A stretch of DNA of 64,000 bases from Acidobacteriota bacterium. GTDB taxonomy: Bacteria; Acidobacteriota; Blastocatellia; Pyrinomonadales; Pyrinomonadaceae. Position 1 is the first letter of the stretch, and each line of letters begins with the position of its first letter. Positions 34,832 through 43,790 of this stretch are shown here, one piece after another. The DNA lies in contig JADJBB010000021.1 of the NCBI GenBank assembly GCA_016703965.1, positions 806,001 to 870,000 of the forward strand, read 5' to 3'. Made by a program: the position numbers and the translations under genes. Under the pieces are notes generated by a model that ran no database searches, was not told where the DNA came from, and worked only from the letters and a program-made list of their open reading frames with translations.

Positions 34832-36196
34832 ATGCCAGATATTCTGATCGCAGTTTTAGCTATAGTTTTCGTCCTCGGTGTTGCCATAAACATCCACGAG
34901 TTCGGCCATTTCATCGTGGCCAAGATCTTTGGGATGCGGGTCGAGGCATATTCTTTCTTTGGTTTGGGGCCGCGTTTATTCGGGGTCAAGATCGGCCACA
35001 CGGATTACCGAGTGTCGGCGATCCCGCTTGGAGCTTATGTAAAACTCTATGGCGATGACGGAGCCGGGCCGCTTGAGGCTAAAGATAGCACGGCAGAACC
35101 AGTTCCGGATTCTGAGCTATACGAACTGCGTCCGCGTTGGCAAAAGTTCTTTGTGATGATCGGCGGACCGTTCATGAATATCGTGCTGGCTCTTGCAATA
35201 CCGTTCACGTTGAACCTGATGTACGGAATCCCGGCTAATCCCGCTCCGATCGTCGGATTTGTTAAGACTGACGGTGCAGCGGCAAAAGCCGGACTTCAGG
35301 CGGGCGACCGAATCGTGAGTTTTGACGGCATCGAAAATCCCTCGTGGGACCGCATTCAGGACGATGCACTGCTCATCCCGGAAAAAGAAGTCTTGATAGC
35401 AGTTGAACGTAATGGACAGCGCAAAGATCTCAAGATCACCCCCTCGAAAGTAACTGAAAATGGCCAATCGGGCGGTTTTCTCGATATGGCACCTGATGCG
35501 GGAACTGAACCCGTAATTGTCGGCTCGATCGATTCGACGATGCCGGCTGGAGCGTCAGGGCTGCAAAAGGGCGACTGGATCACTTCGGTCAACGAAAAAG
35601 CCATTCGCAACAGCCAGGAGATGAAGATCCTGGTCGGCGAAGCGAAAGATCAGCCGATCAAGCTCGTCGTAAACCGCAACGGTCAACGCAGCGAGATCAC
35701 GACCAGCGCTGTCCAGAAGGACGGCGAATGGCGTATCGGCATCGGTTTCGACTCGTCTCTAATGGTGACGCGAGAACCGGTCGGCGTTGTCGGAGCGTTT
35801 AGCGAAGCGGTCAATCAAAACCTGCGAATTTTACGTCTCACCGGCAAAGCCCTCGGTCAGGTTGGAACGGGCGAACGCTCGGCGCGCGACACAGTTTCGG
35901 GCCCGATCGGAATCGGCCAAGTCATTGTAACGACAGTTTTTGCGAGCGGATTTTTCGGGCTGCTTTCGGTTTTGATGTACATATCACTTAGCCTTGGCGT
36001 GATGAACCTGCTGCCTATTCCGATGCTCGATGGCGGACAGATCATGGTTCTCGGTATCGAGAAAGTAATGTCCTGGTTCGGTAAAACCCTGTCGATGGCG
36101 GCGAAAGAGAGAATCCAGCTAAGCGGCCTCGCGATCGTCCTGTTGCTGATGGTGACGGTTATTTTCTTTGACGTATCTAGGTTGATCGGAAGATAG
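34832..36196 (+). CDS. rseP: site-2 intramembrane metalloprotease RseP
   Basis: 454 residues. The zinc motif HEFGH is in the first membrane helix (INIHEFGHFIVAK near residues 23-35) and the second ligand region is NLLPIPMLDGGQ near the C terminus. Two PDZ domains lie between (ANPAPIVGFVKTDGAAAKAG; DSTMPAGASGLQKGDWI). RseP cleaves anti-sigma factors and remnant signal peptides within the membrane. Its TAG is followed after one base by an inverted repeat. Confidence 0.95.
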   Translation: MPDILIAVLAIVFVLGVAINIHEFGHFIVAKIFGMRVEAYSFFGLGPRLFGVKIGHTDYRVSAIPLGAYVKLYGDDGAGPLEAKDSTAEPVPDSELYELRPRWQKFFVMIGGPFMNIVLALAIPFTLNLMYGIPANPAPIVGFVKTDGAAAKAGLQAGDRIVSFDGIENPSWDRIQDDALLIPEKEVLIAVERNGQRKDLKITPSKVTENGQSGGFLDMAPDAGTEPVIVGSIDSTMPAGASGLQKGDWITSVNEKAIRNSQEMKILVGEAKDQPIKLVVNRNGQRSEITTSAVQKDGEWRIGIGFDSSLMVTREPVGVVGAFSEAVNQNLRILRLTGKALGQVGTGERSARDTVSGPIGIGQVIVTTVFASGFFGLLSVLMYISLSLGVMNLLPIPMLDGGQIMVLGIEKVMSWFGKTLSMAAKERIQLSGLAIVLLLMVTVIFFDVSRLIGR

Positions 36197-36197
36197 T

Positions 36198-36272
36198 CGG
36201 AACGCAGGCTGCCAGCCTGCGAGTTTGTAACATAATATTTTGGAGAAACGCAGGCTGGCAGCCTGCGTTCCG
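36198..36272. repeat. AACGCAGGCTG inverted repeat between rseP and ispG
   Basis: The left arm (36198-36221, CGGAACGCAGGCTGCCAGCC...) and right arm (36249-36272) are near-perfect complements. Each arm is itself almost palindromic (GCAGGCTGGCAGCCTGC). It starts one base after the rseP stop and ends four bases before the ispG ATG, so it occupies the place where a ribosome site for ispG would be. Confidence 0.85.
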
Positions 36273-36276
36273 TTAT

Positions 36277-37386
36277 ATGAAACGAGTTTCAAGACCAGTA
36301 ATGGTTCGCGACATTCAGATCGGCGGTGGAGCACCGGTCGTGGTGCAGTCGATGACGAAGACCGACACGACTGACGTCGACGGAACTATCCATCAGATCG
36401 AGGAAATGGTCACGGCCGGCTGCGAGATCGTCCGAATTGCGGTGCCTGACGATGATGCGGCGGCGGCGATGTACGAGATACGCAAACGCACCAATGTGCC
36501 GATCGTCGCGGACATTCATTTTCATTACAAACTCGCGCTCAAAGCTCTTGACGCAGGAATCGATAAACTCCGTCTGAATCCCGGAAACATCGGGTCGATC
36601 GACCGCGTCCGTGAGGTCGTGCGCGCCGCGGAGGCTCGTAAAGTACCCATCCGCATTGGTGTTAACGGTGGTTCGCTCGAAAAAGACCTCCTCAAAAAAT
36701 ACGGCACTGCGACACCCGAGGCAATGGTTGAAAGCGGCATGCGCCATGTCCGCATTCTCGAAGATCTTGGCTTTTCCGACACGATCATCTCGCTCAAAGC
36801 GTCCGATGTAAACCGCATGGTCGCGGCGTACCGTTTGATGGCGGAAAAGGTCGATTATCCGCTGCATCTCGGCGTGACCGAGGCCGGAACGCCATTTGGC
36901 GGAACGATCAAGTCCGCGATCGGGCTTGGAATACTCCTTCACGAAGGGATTGGCGATACGATCCGTGTTTCTCTGGCGGCAGAACCACACGAGGAAGTTC
37001 GCGTGGGCTGGGAAATTCTCAAATCACTCGAACTCCGCAAACGCGGCGTCACAGTCGTTGCGTGTCCGACCTGCGGACGGCTCGATATCGATAATTTCGT
37101 CGAGATCGTTACCGAGGTCGAACGCCGCCTCGCCCACGTCGAGGAACCGCTCCATCTTTCAATAATGGGTTGTGCCGTCAACGGTCCCGGCGAAGCCCAC
37201 GATTCGCAGCTCGGCATCACCTTCGGCCGCCAGGTCGGCATGATCTTCAAAGACGGCGTCCCGATGCGAAAGGTCGCTGGAGCTGACATCGTTGAGGAAT
37301 TTGTAAAAGAGGTCGAAATTCTGAGAAAAGAAGGTGCGGGTGCGAAATCACTGCTCGAAGCGAAACCGCTAGTTCAGATCACTTAA
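36277..37386 (+). CDS. ispG: 4-hydroxy-3-methylbut-2-en-1-yl diphosphate synthase
   Basis: 369 residues. An N-terminal TIM barrel (VVVQSMTKTDTTDVDGT, LRLNPGNIG) is followed by an iron-sulfur domain whose cysteines are visible in CPTCGR and MGCAVNGPGEA. It converts MEcPP to HMBPP, the penultimate step of the pathway that begins with dxr. No ribosome site is visible before ATG 36277 because the upstream 75 nt are an inverted repeat. Confidence 0.96.
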   Translation: MKRVSRPVMVRDIQIGGGAPVVVQSMTKTDTTDVDGTIHQIEEMVTAGCEIVRIAVPDDDAAAAMYEIRKRTNVPIVADIHFHYKLALKALDAGIDKLRLNPGNIGSIDRVREVVRAAEARKVPIRIGVNGGSLEKDLLKKYGTATPEAMVESGMRHVRILEDLGFSDTIISLKASDVNRMVAAYRLMAEKVDYPLHLGVTEAGTPFGGTIKSAIGLGILLHEGIGDTIRVSLAAEPHEEVRVGWEILKSLELRKRGVTVVACPTCGRLDIDNFVEIVTEVERRLAHVEEPLHLSIMGCAVNGPGEAHDSQLGITFGRQVGMIFKDGVPMRKVAGADIVEEFVKEVEILRKEGAGAKSLLEAKPLVQIT

Positions 37387-37390
37387 GAAA

Positions 37391-37497
37391 TTTTTAACGC
37401 AAAGTCGCGAAGACGCAAAGGAAGGATGTAGAAGCTAATTTGTAGCGGCCTTCTTACCTTTGCGTTTTTTGTTTCTCTGCGACTTTGCGTTAAAAAA
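37391..37497. repeat. CGCAAAG-word inverted repeat after ispG
   Basis: The left arm (37391-37425) starts TTTTTAACGCAAAGTCGCG and the right arm (37449-37497) ends GCGACTTTGCGTTAAAAA. CGCAAAG words recur in each arm. It lies four nt after the ispG stop, between convergent genes, and could work as a bidirectional terminator. Confidence 0.8.
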
Positions 37498-37523
37498 AAG
37501 CTCGTTGTCCTGACGTTAAGCTA

Positions 37524-37964
37524 TCAAGGAAAAAGGATCGTCAGCGGCCACGCAGGAATGTTTCTCAATACGCCAAATGTCACCAGGACGACCATAAAAG
37601 CGTACATGAACTTAGGCCGGGTCGGCCACATGTAGAGTCCACGGCCGCGAATTGCCAGTAAGACAAGCGAAACCGTCACCCAACCACAGATCAAAGCCCA
37701 TAACGGGATCAATGCATTAAAATCGAGGGCCGTGATGATATCGCCGCGAAATAATGCGTGAAACCCGCGCGTCAATCCGCATCCAGGACACGCACAGCCC
37801 GTTAATGCGAACAGCGGACAAACGGGAAAAAGACTAGCTTTGGCTGGGTCAAAATACGCGACCGCTCCCGATCCAGCAACCATAACAACGGCCCCGAGGC
37901 CCGCGACTATTCGCTCGGTCATCGGACTGAGATCGATCGCTGGAATGTTCTGTTCAGCCTGCAT
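37524..37964 (-). CDS. DUF2752 membrane protein
   Basis: 146 residues from the ATG at 37964; a longer frame to 38291 would overlap holB and is not supported. Three or four membrane helices are predicted. The diagnostic motif CACPGCGLTRGFHALFRGD (near residues 57-75) defines DUF2752, whose function is unknown. The start lies immediately after the holB stop (37966), so it is the last gene of the minus-strand operon. Confidence 0.88.
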   Translation of the reverse strand: MQAEQNIPAIDLSPMTERIVAGLGAVVMVAGSGAVAYFDPAKASLFPVCPLFALTGCACPGCGLTRGFHALFRGDIITALDFNALIPLWALICGWVTVSLVLLAIRGRGLYMWPTRPKFMYAFMVVLVTFGVLRNIPAWPLTILFP

Positions 37965-37965
37965 G

Positions 37966-39003
37966 TTAATTAGACGCCATCGAAACGAATAGTGCGTCCG
38001 CGGCGATCTTCCGATTGATATTGACAGCAAAATTCTCTCGCATCGTGTCGATGTCGGCAAGCCACGAGGGGATGTTGTCTGCTTCCGGCCGGCGAGCGAG
38101 GCCACCGAGACGATCAGACAGATCGGAGTTAACCACTCGCAGATCATCGCCGCTGACACGCAGCGTCCATACGTCGTGGAGAAGCGATGCGAGAACGTCG
38201 ATACTTTCTTCGAAGGTATCCTTATTCTTAGCGTCATTAATCTCTTCTGAGATGCGAAGCAGAGCCGCACGGTCGCTCGTTTCCAGAGCATTAGTCACAA
38301 CTGCGAGCATGCGGTCGCGCCTTTGGCGAAATTTCTCGATATTTATCGCGACGGCTCTGCCAGTGCTGCCGCGTGAAAGCCGGGCGGCGAGTTTGGCTTC
38401 GTCGTGGGTGAAGGCACGGTCGGCGATCAGGTATTTTTCGATCTCATCGGTGCCAACCGGAGCGAATCTTAGCATCTGGCAGCGAGAACGTATGGTCGGC
38501 AGCATAGAATCGGCTCGTGAGGTAACAAGGAAGATATGCGATCCTGCAGGCGGCTCCTCCAACGTTTTGAGCAGGGCATTTGCCGACGGATCGTTCATCT
38601 TGTCGGCATTATCGATGATGAAGAACCGGGATTGAGCTTCGTACGGGCGAAAGTTGGCTTCGGATTCAAGATGGCGGATCGCGTCGACTGAGATGTTTCG
38701 GTTGTAGGCGATGACCATTCCGACGTCGGGGTGATCTGAGAAAATGACGCGTTTGTGGGCGTCTTTGTCGTCGGGTTTGGGGAAGGCGAAGGTTCCGGCA
38801 CGGCGGCACGCCGGACAGTCACCGCACGCCTCACCATCGGTAAGATCTTGGCAGATCAGCGAACGGCACAGCTCGATCGCGAATTGCCGCTTACCGATTC
38901 CCTCGTCGCCAGCAAGCAGCATGGAATTCGGCACACGTCCCTTGGCGATCAGATGCCGCAGGGTTTGTTTGACGTGTTCGTTTCCGACGAGATTTTTGAA
39001 CAT
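37966..39003 (-). CDS. holB: DNA polymerase III delta' subunit-like clamp-loader ATPase
   Basis: 345 residues. AAA+ fold with Walker A GDEGIGKR near residues 33-40 and a zinc-module cysteine set (CQ...CGDCPACRR). Also present are RFFIIDNADKMNDPSANALLKTLEEPP (Walker B region, 'DNAD') and the SRC motif in TIRSRCQML. It loads the sliding clamp with the other clamp-loader subunits. It sits between tmk and a DUF2752 gene; tmk-holB pairs are common. Confidence 0.92.
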   Translation of the reverse strand: MFKNLVGNEHVKQTLRHLIAKGRVPNSMLLAGDEGIGKRQFAIELCRSLICQDLTDGEACGDCPACRRAGTFAFPKPDDKDAHKRVIFSDHPDVGMVIAYNRNISVDAIRHLESEANFRPYEAQSRFFIIDNADKMNDPSANALLKTLEEPPAGSHIFLVTSRADSMLPTIRSRCQMLRFAPVGTDEIEKYLIADRAFTHDEAKLAARLSRGSTGRAVAINIEKFRQRRDRMLAVVTNALETSDRAALLRISEEINDAKNKDTFEESIDVLASLLHDVWTLRVSGDDLRVVNSDLSDRLGGLARRPEADNIPSWLADIDTMRENFAVNINRKIAADALFVSMASN

Positions 39004-39053
39004 CCAGAATGGTTAGCCGCGAGAAGGCACAAAAAGCACAAAAAAGTTTACAA

Positions 39054-39686
39054 CTATTGGGCCAACATATTGTTGACGATCAATTTCACTTTCTCATGGA
39101 TCTTTTCGATAGATCCGGAAGCATCCACGACCTTAAACCTATCAGGCTCGCGCTCCGCGATACCGAGGTATGAATTCCTTACCCGAGTATAAAACTCGGC
39201 GGTCTCGTCGTCCATTCGGTTGCGTTTGGCGTGGGATTCGTCGCGAGCGGCCATGCGGTTGATGGCTTCGCTAACGTCGATGTCGAAAAAGAGAGTGAGA
39301 TCGGGTTTTAGGCCACCGGTGGCAAGGTCGATGACTTGTTGAACTTTATCTTCCGGAAATCCGCGGCCGGCTCCCTGATATGCGAATGTCGCGTCCGCAT
39401 AGCGATCTGAGATGACAACGCGGCCATTTGCGATCGCGGGTTTTATAAGAAATTCGACGTGTTGGGCCCGGTCAGCGGCAAATGACAGCAGCTCGGCCAT
39501 TGGTGCGACTTGTTCGGTTGTCTCGAGGAATGCTTCACGCAAGGCTCTGCCGAGTGCGGTACCGCCGGGTTCGCGGGTGATGACGAGGTCAACGCCGTTA
39601 TTGCGTAGAACAGCCTCCAGCATTTTCAACTGTGTCGATTTGCCGCTGCCGTCGATGCCCTCAAAGGTAATGAATTTGCCGTTCAA
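39054..39686 (-). CDS. tmk: thymidylate kinase
   Basis: 210 residues. P-loop FEGIDGSGKSTQ near residues 8-19, TREPGGTALGRALRE, the DRYADATFAYQGAGRG segment and a lid near 140-155. It phosphorylates dTMP to dTDP. The start codon overlaps the end of hfq by 4 nt. The tmk-holB spacing is 50 nt. Confidence 0.95.
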   Translation of the reverse strand: MNGKFITFEGIDGSGKSTQLKMLEAVLRNNGVDLVITREPGGTALGRALREAFLETTEQVAPMAELLSFAADRAQHVEFLIKPAIANGRVVISDRYADATFAYQGAGRGFPEDKVQQVIDLATGGLKPDLTLFFDIDVSEAINRMAARDESHAKRNRMDDETAEFYTRVRNSYLGIAEREPDRFKVVDASGSIEKIHEKVKLIVNNMLAQ

Positions 39687-39919
39687 GCCGAATGGTGTTC
39701 AGGTGCGGGCCGCCGCTCCTGCGATATCGAGGAGATCGCATGCTTGAAGATCAATACATCAGGGCCGCCGACGTCCAGCAAGACCGAAAATTTATCAAAG
39801 CTCTTAATGCGCCCGGAAACGGTAGCCCCCTGAAGGAGATGAATTACGACCGTTATCCGCTCGCGGCGAGCTGAGTTTAGAAAGGCATCCTGAATGTTCT
39901 GGGCAGCCTGCTTTTCCAT
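39683..39919 (-). CDS. hfq: RNA chaperone Hfq
   Basis: 78 residues covering the Sm fold: QNIQDAFLNSARRERITVVI (Sm1 start), GRIKSFDKFSVLL and the Sm2 motif IFKHAISSI. Gln in the N-terminal helix and the KH of Sm2 are the residues that line the uridine-binding pore. Hfq promotes sRNA-mRNA pairing. Its position after miaA matches the order in many proteobacteria. It has a good ribosome site (GAGGAAT) and a promoter of its own upstream. Confidence 0.95.
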   Translation of the reverse strand: MEKQAAQNIQDAFLNSARRERITVVIHLLQGATVSGRIKSFDKFSVLLDVGGPDVLIFKHAISSISQERRPAPEHHSA

Positions 39920-39964
39920 AACAATTCCTCAAGTCTAAGTTTTCTAGTAAGGGAACCCGCTGAG

Positions 39965-39992
39965 ATTATACCAAATAATCTCAAGACGACAA
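39965..39992 (-). promoter_or_regulatory. candidate hfq promoter within a perfect dyad
   Basis: On the minus strand TTGTCG (39992-39987) and TATAAT (39970-39965) are 16 nt apart. The -10 box lies in a perfect dyad, arms TGAGATTAT and ATAATCTCA with a five-base centre (39961-39983), which could be an operator. It is 46 nt upstream of the hfq ATG. Confidence 0.55.
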
Positions 39993-40016
39993 TCTTTTTC
40001 GTCAGAGCGGTTCTAA

Positions 40017-40070
40017 AACCACGAAATAACACGAAAACAAGTGCTATCTTTTTCGTGTCATTTCGTGGTT
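40017..40070. repeat. CACGAAA-word inverted repeat containing the miaA stop codon
   Basis: The left arm AACCACGAAATAACACGAAAA-like (40017-40037) and right arm (40050-40070) differ from perfect complements by one base. The TGA of miaA (40058-40060) and its last residues lie in the right arm. Confidence 0.85.
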
Positions 40071-41017
40071 CCACCTTCCTTCCCGGTCAGCTCGAAAAGT
40101 TTGCTGATGATCGCCGGGTCAGTCCCAAAACCAGCAAGCCAGATAACGCCCGGCTCGCGTCTGAACCACGTCATTTGCCGTTTGGCATAATTGCGAACGT
40201 CCTGTTTTGATCGCTCGATAGCAGATTCCAGGGTTCGCTCACCCCGAAGAAACTCACAAACCCGGCGATACGCGTGAGCGCCGAGTGCATTCCCTCTATC
40301 TGTTACGCCGTCTGCAAGTAACTGTTTCACTTCATTTACGAGCCCTGCTGCAAAATGCAGTTCGGCCCGGGCATTAATTTTTTCATACAATTCGGCTCGC
40401 GGCGGATCGAGTACTAAAATGCTCAGCCGATCCGCAAATTCAGGAGGCTCTGGCAGATTTGACTGCTGTTTGGAGAGAGGCTCGCCAGTTTGAAAATAAA
40501 CTTCGAGAGCACGGATCACGCGAATGTAATCGCGAGGTTCGAGCTTTTCGGCAGTTTGTCGATCGACGCGAGTAAGCATGCGATGAAGATGCTCAGAACC
40601 GTGATCTTTGTGGATCGTTCGGAAACGCTCACGCAATTCTGTATCGGTTTTTGGACTCTCAAACAATGGCTGACGCAGGGTACGGAGGTAAAATCCTGTT
40701 CCGCCAACCAGGATCGGAACCTTGCCGCGAGATTCTATCTCGTAGATCTTCGCTGCCGCATCGCGGGCCCAATCGCCCGCGGTGTAATCGATATTCGGAT
40801 CCACGTAGCCGATCAAATGATGCGGCACACCTCGCATTTCTTCATCGCTGGGTTTGGCGGTAGCAAGCTGAATTCCCTGATAGATCTGCACGGAATCGCA
40901 ATTGATCACCTCGCCACCAACACGAAGAGCAAGCTCAACCCCGAGAGCGGTTTTGCCCGACGCCGTTGGACCTGCGATCACGAATATCGCCTGCGATCGT
41001 TTGTTCGAATCCCCCAT
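40058..41017 (-). CDS. miaA: tRNA dimethylallyltransferase
   Basis: 319 residues. P-loop AGPTASGKTALG near residues 13-24, the NCDSVQIYQGIQLATAKPS active-site segment and LVGGTGFYLRTL are typical. It adds a prenyl group to A37 of tRNAs reading UNN codons, a group that includes the Leu(UAA) tRNA encoded nearby. The last codons (GGTTK) and the stop are formed by an inverted-repeat arm. It is divergent from the heparinase-like gene; hfq follows on the same strand. Confidence 0.95.
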   Translation of the reverse strand: MGDSNKRSQAIFVIAGPTASGKTALGVELALRVGGEVINCDSVQIYQGIQLATAKPSDEEMRGVPHHLIGYVDPNIDYTAGDWARDAAAKIYEIESRGKVPILVGGTGFYLRTLRQPLFESPKTDTELRERFRTIHKDHGSEHLHRMLTRVDRQTAEKLEPRDYIRVIRALEVYFQTGEPLSKQQSNLPEPPEFADRLSILVLDPPRAELYEKINARAELHFAAGLVNEVKQLLADGVTDRGNALGAHAYRRVCEFLRGERTLESAIERSKQDVRNYAKRQMTWFRREPGVIWLAGFGTDPAIISKLFELTGKEGGTTK

Positions 41018-41119
41018 CTAGTTCAGATTAGCATGATTAGCTATCTCGTTTGAGCTCACAGCTATTAGCTAATTTCGAGATAATCGTGTTACAAGATAAT
41101 GCCAATCCAAAAGGGTCAT

Positions 41120-43048
41120 ATGCTCCGATATATTATTTTCCTGATCCTCCTTTCGGGTCCAGTTTTTGGACAGATCACTCAACGAAATCTGCTCGCAACA
41201 CGTTACAAGCTCGAAGACGTAAAAGCCAGCCTTATCTCAAAGGCGGCGTGGAAGCCGTACCCGAAAACTCCGGCCGAATGGAAGGCCCGCGTGCCGCAGA
41301 CCCTGCTAGACGAGATCGTGAAGAAAGGTGAGCAGGCACTCGCCAAAGAGATACCGCAGATCCCGGCAACCCTGATCCTCGAATATGTGAGAAATGGCGA
41401 TCGCGGCCGGTTTGAGGCCAAGTCGTTTGGCCGCCGTAATCAGTTGATGGATCTCGTCTTAGCAGAATCGATCGAGAACAAAGGCCGATTTACCGATGCA
41501 ATTGCGAATTACGTCTGGGCCATATGTGAAGAAACGTATTGGGGCGTTCCGGCTCATCTCGCCGTACAAAAGGCAAGAAGTGGTTTGCCGGACGCTGACG
41601 ATCCAACGGTCGATCTATTTGGCGCGGAAACTGCGGCGACGCTCGCGTTAACCGATTATTTCGTTGGCGAAAAGCTCGACAAAGTTTCGCCTTTGCTGCG
41701 AAAACGCATTTACTCAGATGCGTACAGCAAGATCTTTGAACCGATCAAACAGGCAAAACGCTACAACTGGCTAGACGCCACAACGAAGGTCAATAACTGG
41801 AACCCGTGGATCATGTCCAACCTGATGACCGCCAATCTCCTGCTCGAACCGGACGAGGCAAAGCGGGCGGAAAACCTTTATCAGTACATGAAATGGCTCG
41901 ATATCTACATCAACGGCCTCGGCGAAGATGGCGGTTGTGACGAAGGGCCGAGCTACTGGTTCGCGGCGGGAGGCAGTGTATTTGATTCGCTTGAGGTGCT
42001 AAAAAGTGCGACCAACGGCCGCGTCTCGATCTACGATAACCCGTTGATCAAAAAGATGGCGTCCTACATCTACAAGATGCACATCGCGGATAATTATTTC
42101 GTTGATTTTGCTGATGCAGATCCGAAATTCAGCGGTGATGGTCTGCTGCTTTATCGATTTGGAAAAGCGATCAAGGGCGAAAAGCTGAGTGAATTTGGCC
42201 AATATCTCTATTCTAGAAACAAGCTAACGATCGGCGAGGGCTTTCAAAAACCACGACGGATCGATAATTATCTGACGGTGAAAGACCTGCCAAGCGCGAC
42301 AATCTCTTACACACCGGTTACAGACGCATGGTTCTCGGACATCGAGGCAATGACGGCCAGAACCAGATCCGGTCTCTTCCTAGCCTCACACGCCGGGCAC
42401 AATGACGAAAGTCACAACCACAATGATGTTGGCGACTTTATCGTTTATTTAGGGAACGAGCCAGTGATTATCGACACCGGACGCGGCAACTACACCTCAA
42501 AAACGTTCTCATCAAAACGCTACGAGCTGTGGTTCACGCAATCCGAATATCACAACCTGCCGATCATAAACGGCTTCGGCCAGAAAGCTGGCAAGGTTTT
42601 CACAGCCTCAAACGTTAAGCACTCATCGGATGACAACGTTACATCCCTCTCGATGGATATTTCGAAAGCCTATCCCAAAGAAGCTGGGATAAATTTCTGG
42701 AACCGAACCGTAAAACTCGATCGTGAGGCCGACACTGTAGTTATCGTTGATGATTATTCGATAGCAAAACCTGTTTCGTTGCAGCAAGTTTTTATGACGG
42801 TATGCGATGGTGATATCTCGGAGCCAGGCAAGATCAGACTTACCATGCCTAGCGGAAAAGTCGTCGTCCTGAGTTATGATGCGAATGCCTGGGCTGTATC
42901 TGCGTTAGAAAAACCGTCTATGGAAGGCCCCGAATACAGCAGCTTTAAGTCAAAATGGAATGATCGGACAATCACCAGGATCGTGCTCACAGCAAAAAAC
43001 TTGAAGCCAGCGACGAACATCAAATACTCCGTCTCAGTTTCTAAATAA
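41120..43048 (+). CDS. heparinase II/III-like exported protein
   Basis: About 642 residues from ATG 41120, which gives a signal peptide (MLRYIIFLILLSGPVFGQ) after an AAAAGG ribosome site; the frame opens seven codons earlier. The N-terminal half is an alpha/alpha toroid-like helical region (NNWNPWIMSNLMTANLLLEP, GGCDEGPSYWFAAGGSVFD). The C-terminal half has the family's beta-sheet domain with GHNDESHNHNDVGDFIVYLG and EPVIIDTGRGNYT. Members cleave uronic-acid polysaccharides by beta-elimination; the substrate here is unknown. No other polysaccharide genes are nearby. Confidence 0.88.
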   Translation: MLRYIIFLILLSGPVFGQITQRNLLATRYKLEDVKASLISKAAWKPYPKTPAEWKARVPQTLLDEIVKKGEQALAKEIPQIPATLILEYVRNGDRGRFEAKSFGRRNQLMDLVLAESIENKGRFTDAIANYVWAICEETYWGVPAHLAVQKARSGLPDADDPTVDLFGAETAATLALTDYFVGEKLDKVSPLLRKRIYSDAYSKIFEPIKQAKRYNWLDATTKVNNWNPWIMSNLMTANLLLEPDEAKRAENLYQYMKWLDIYINGLGEDGGCDEGPSYWFAAGGSVFDSLEVLKSATNGRVSIYDNPLIKKMASYIYKMHIADNYFVDFADADPKFSGDGLLLYRFGKAIKGEKLSEFGQYLYSRNKLTIGEGFQKPRRIDNYLTVKDLPSATISYTPVTDAWFSDIEAMTARTRSGLFLASHAGHNDESHNHNDVGDFIVYLGNEPVIIDTGRGNYTSKTFSSKRYELWFTQSEYHNLPIINGFGQKAGKVFTASNVKHSSDDNVTSLSMDISKAYPKEAGINFWNRTVKLDREADTVVIVDDYSIAKPVSLQQVFMTVCDGDISEPGKIRLTMPSGKVVVLSYDANAWAVSALEKPSMEGPEYSSFKSKWNDRTITRIVLTAKNLKPATNIKYSVSVSK

Positions 43049-43092
43049 ACCGCAAAGTACGTTGAGAAATTGATAAGTTCTTGAGGATTAAG

Positions 43093-43179
43093 TGGTACTG
43101 GGGACGGGAATCGAACCCGTACGTCCCTAAGGACACAGGATTTTAAGTCCTGGGCGTCTACCAATTCCGCCACCCCAGC
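43093..43179 (-). tRNA. tRNA-Leu (UAA)
   Basis: 87 nt with the CCA encoded. Acceptor arms GCTGGGG and CCCCAGT pair (first pair G-U). The anticodon arm is CAGGA-CTTAAAA-TCCTG with anticodon TAA, followed by a class II variable arm and a T-arm ACGGGTTCGATTCCCGT. It lies between two plus-strand genes and has its own transcription direction. Confidence 0.95.
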
Positions 43180-43310
43180 AACCGTGTTAAGAGATTACCA
43201 CGAGTAGGAAGTCATTGTCAGTTGTCTTGGGTCACTTGTCAGTGAAGTCGGAAGTCCAAAGTCCTGAAACCAGTGATCAAATTCATGCTAATTCGTGTAT
43301 ATTCTAGTTG
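43180..43310. other. intergenic stretch with unpaired repeat words
   Basis: Contains runs of CATTGTCAGTTGTC / CACTTGTCAGTG and GAAGTCCAAAGTCC. These are similar in style to the inverted-repeat words elsewhere but without an obvious partner arm. No gene is seen. Confidence 0.4.
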
Positions 43311-43790
43311 ATGGATCAACTTGCTTGGATACCGTGGCTTGTTTTGGGTGTCGTGCTGATCGTGGCGGAGATATTTACGCTTGGGTTTGTGCTGCTTTGG
43401 TTCGGTATCGGAGCGATAGCTGCAGCTCTGGTCGGCGTGCTTGGTGGCGGGTTGTTCTTGCAGTTTCTTGTATTTGCGATAACTTCGATCAGCCTGACGG
43501 CAATGTCTAGGACGATCTTCTCGGCCTACTTTTCGCACGATGACAAGAATGCTATGAAGTCCGGCGTTGATGGCCTGCCCGGAAAGGTTGGAACGGTGTC
43601 GGAGGCGAGCAAAGGGGCGCTGAACGAAGCAGCCGTAAAAGTTTATGGTTCGACGTGGACCGCCTATCCGATCGAGGGCGAAACAGATTTGATCCAGGGC
43701 GAAAAGGTCGAAGTGGTTGAAGTTAGAGGCTCGTCGATCTACGTTCGACGGGTGACGAATGAACTTCCCGAGTGGCGCAACGAGAATTAA
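43311..43790 (+). CDS. NfeD-family membrane protein
   Basis: 159 residues from ATG 43311. Two or three membrane helices in the first ~75 residues (WIPWLVLGVVLIVAEIFTLG; FGIGAIAAALVGVLGGG) are followed by a C-terminal OB-fold (GLPGKVGTVSEASKG to GSSIYVRRV). NfeD proteins pair with SPFH/stomatin proteins, often encoded next door; none is visible here. The stop overlaps the convergent PP2C gene by 4 nt. Confidence 0.9.
   Translation: MDQLAWIPWLVLGVVLIVAEIFTLGFVLLWFGIGAIAAALVGVLGGGLFLQFLVFAITSISLTAMSRTIFSAYFSHDDKNAMKSGVDGLPGKVGTVSEASKGALNEAAVKVYGSTWTAYPIEGETDLIQGEKVEVVEVRGSSIYVRRVTNELPEWRNEN

Noticed and set aside
37965..38291. Longer start for the DUF2752 protein
   Set aside because: The extension is antisense-like out-of-frame holB sequence; the ATG at 37964 directly after the holB stop gives the family's usual length.
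41034..41093. Possible further inverted repeat (AGCTAT / TTAGCT, TATCTCG / CGAGATA) between miaA and the heparinase gene
   Set aside because: Pairing is short and interrupted; too weak to list as an element, although the words are similar in style.
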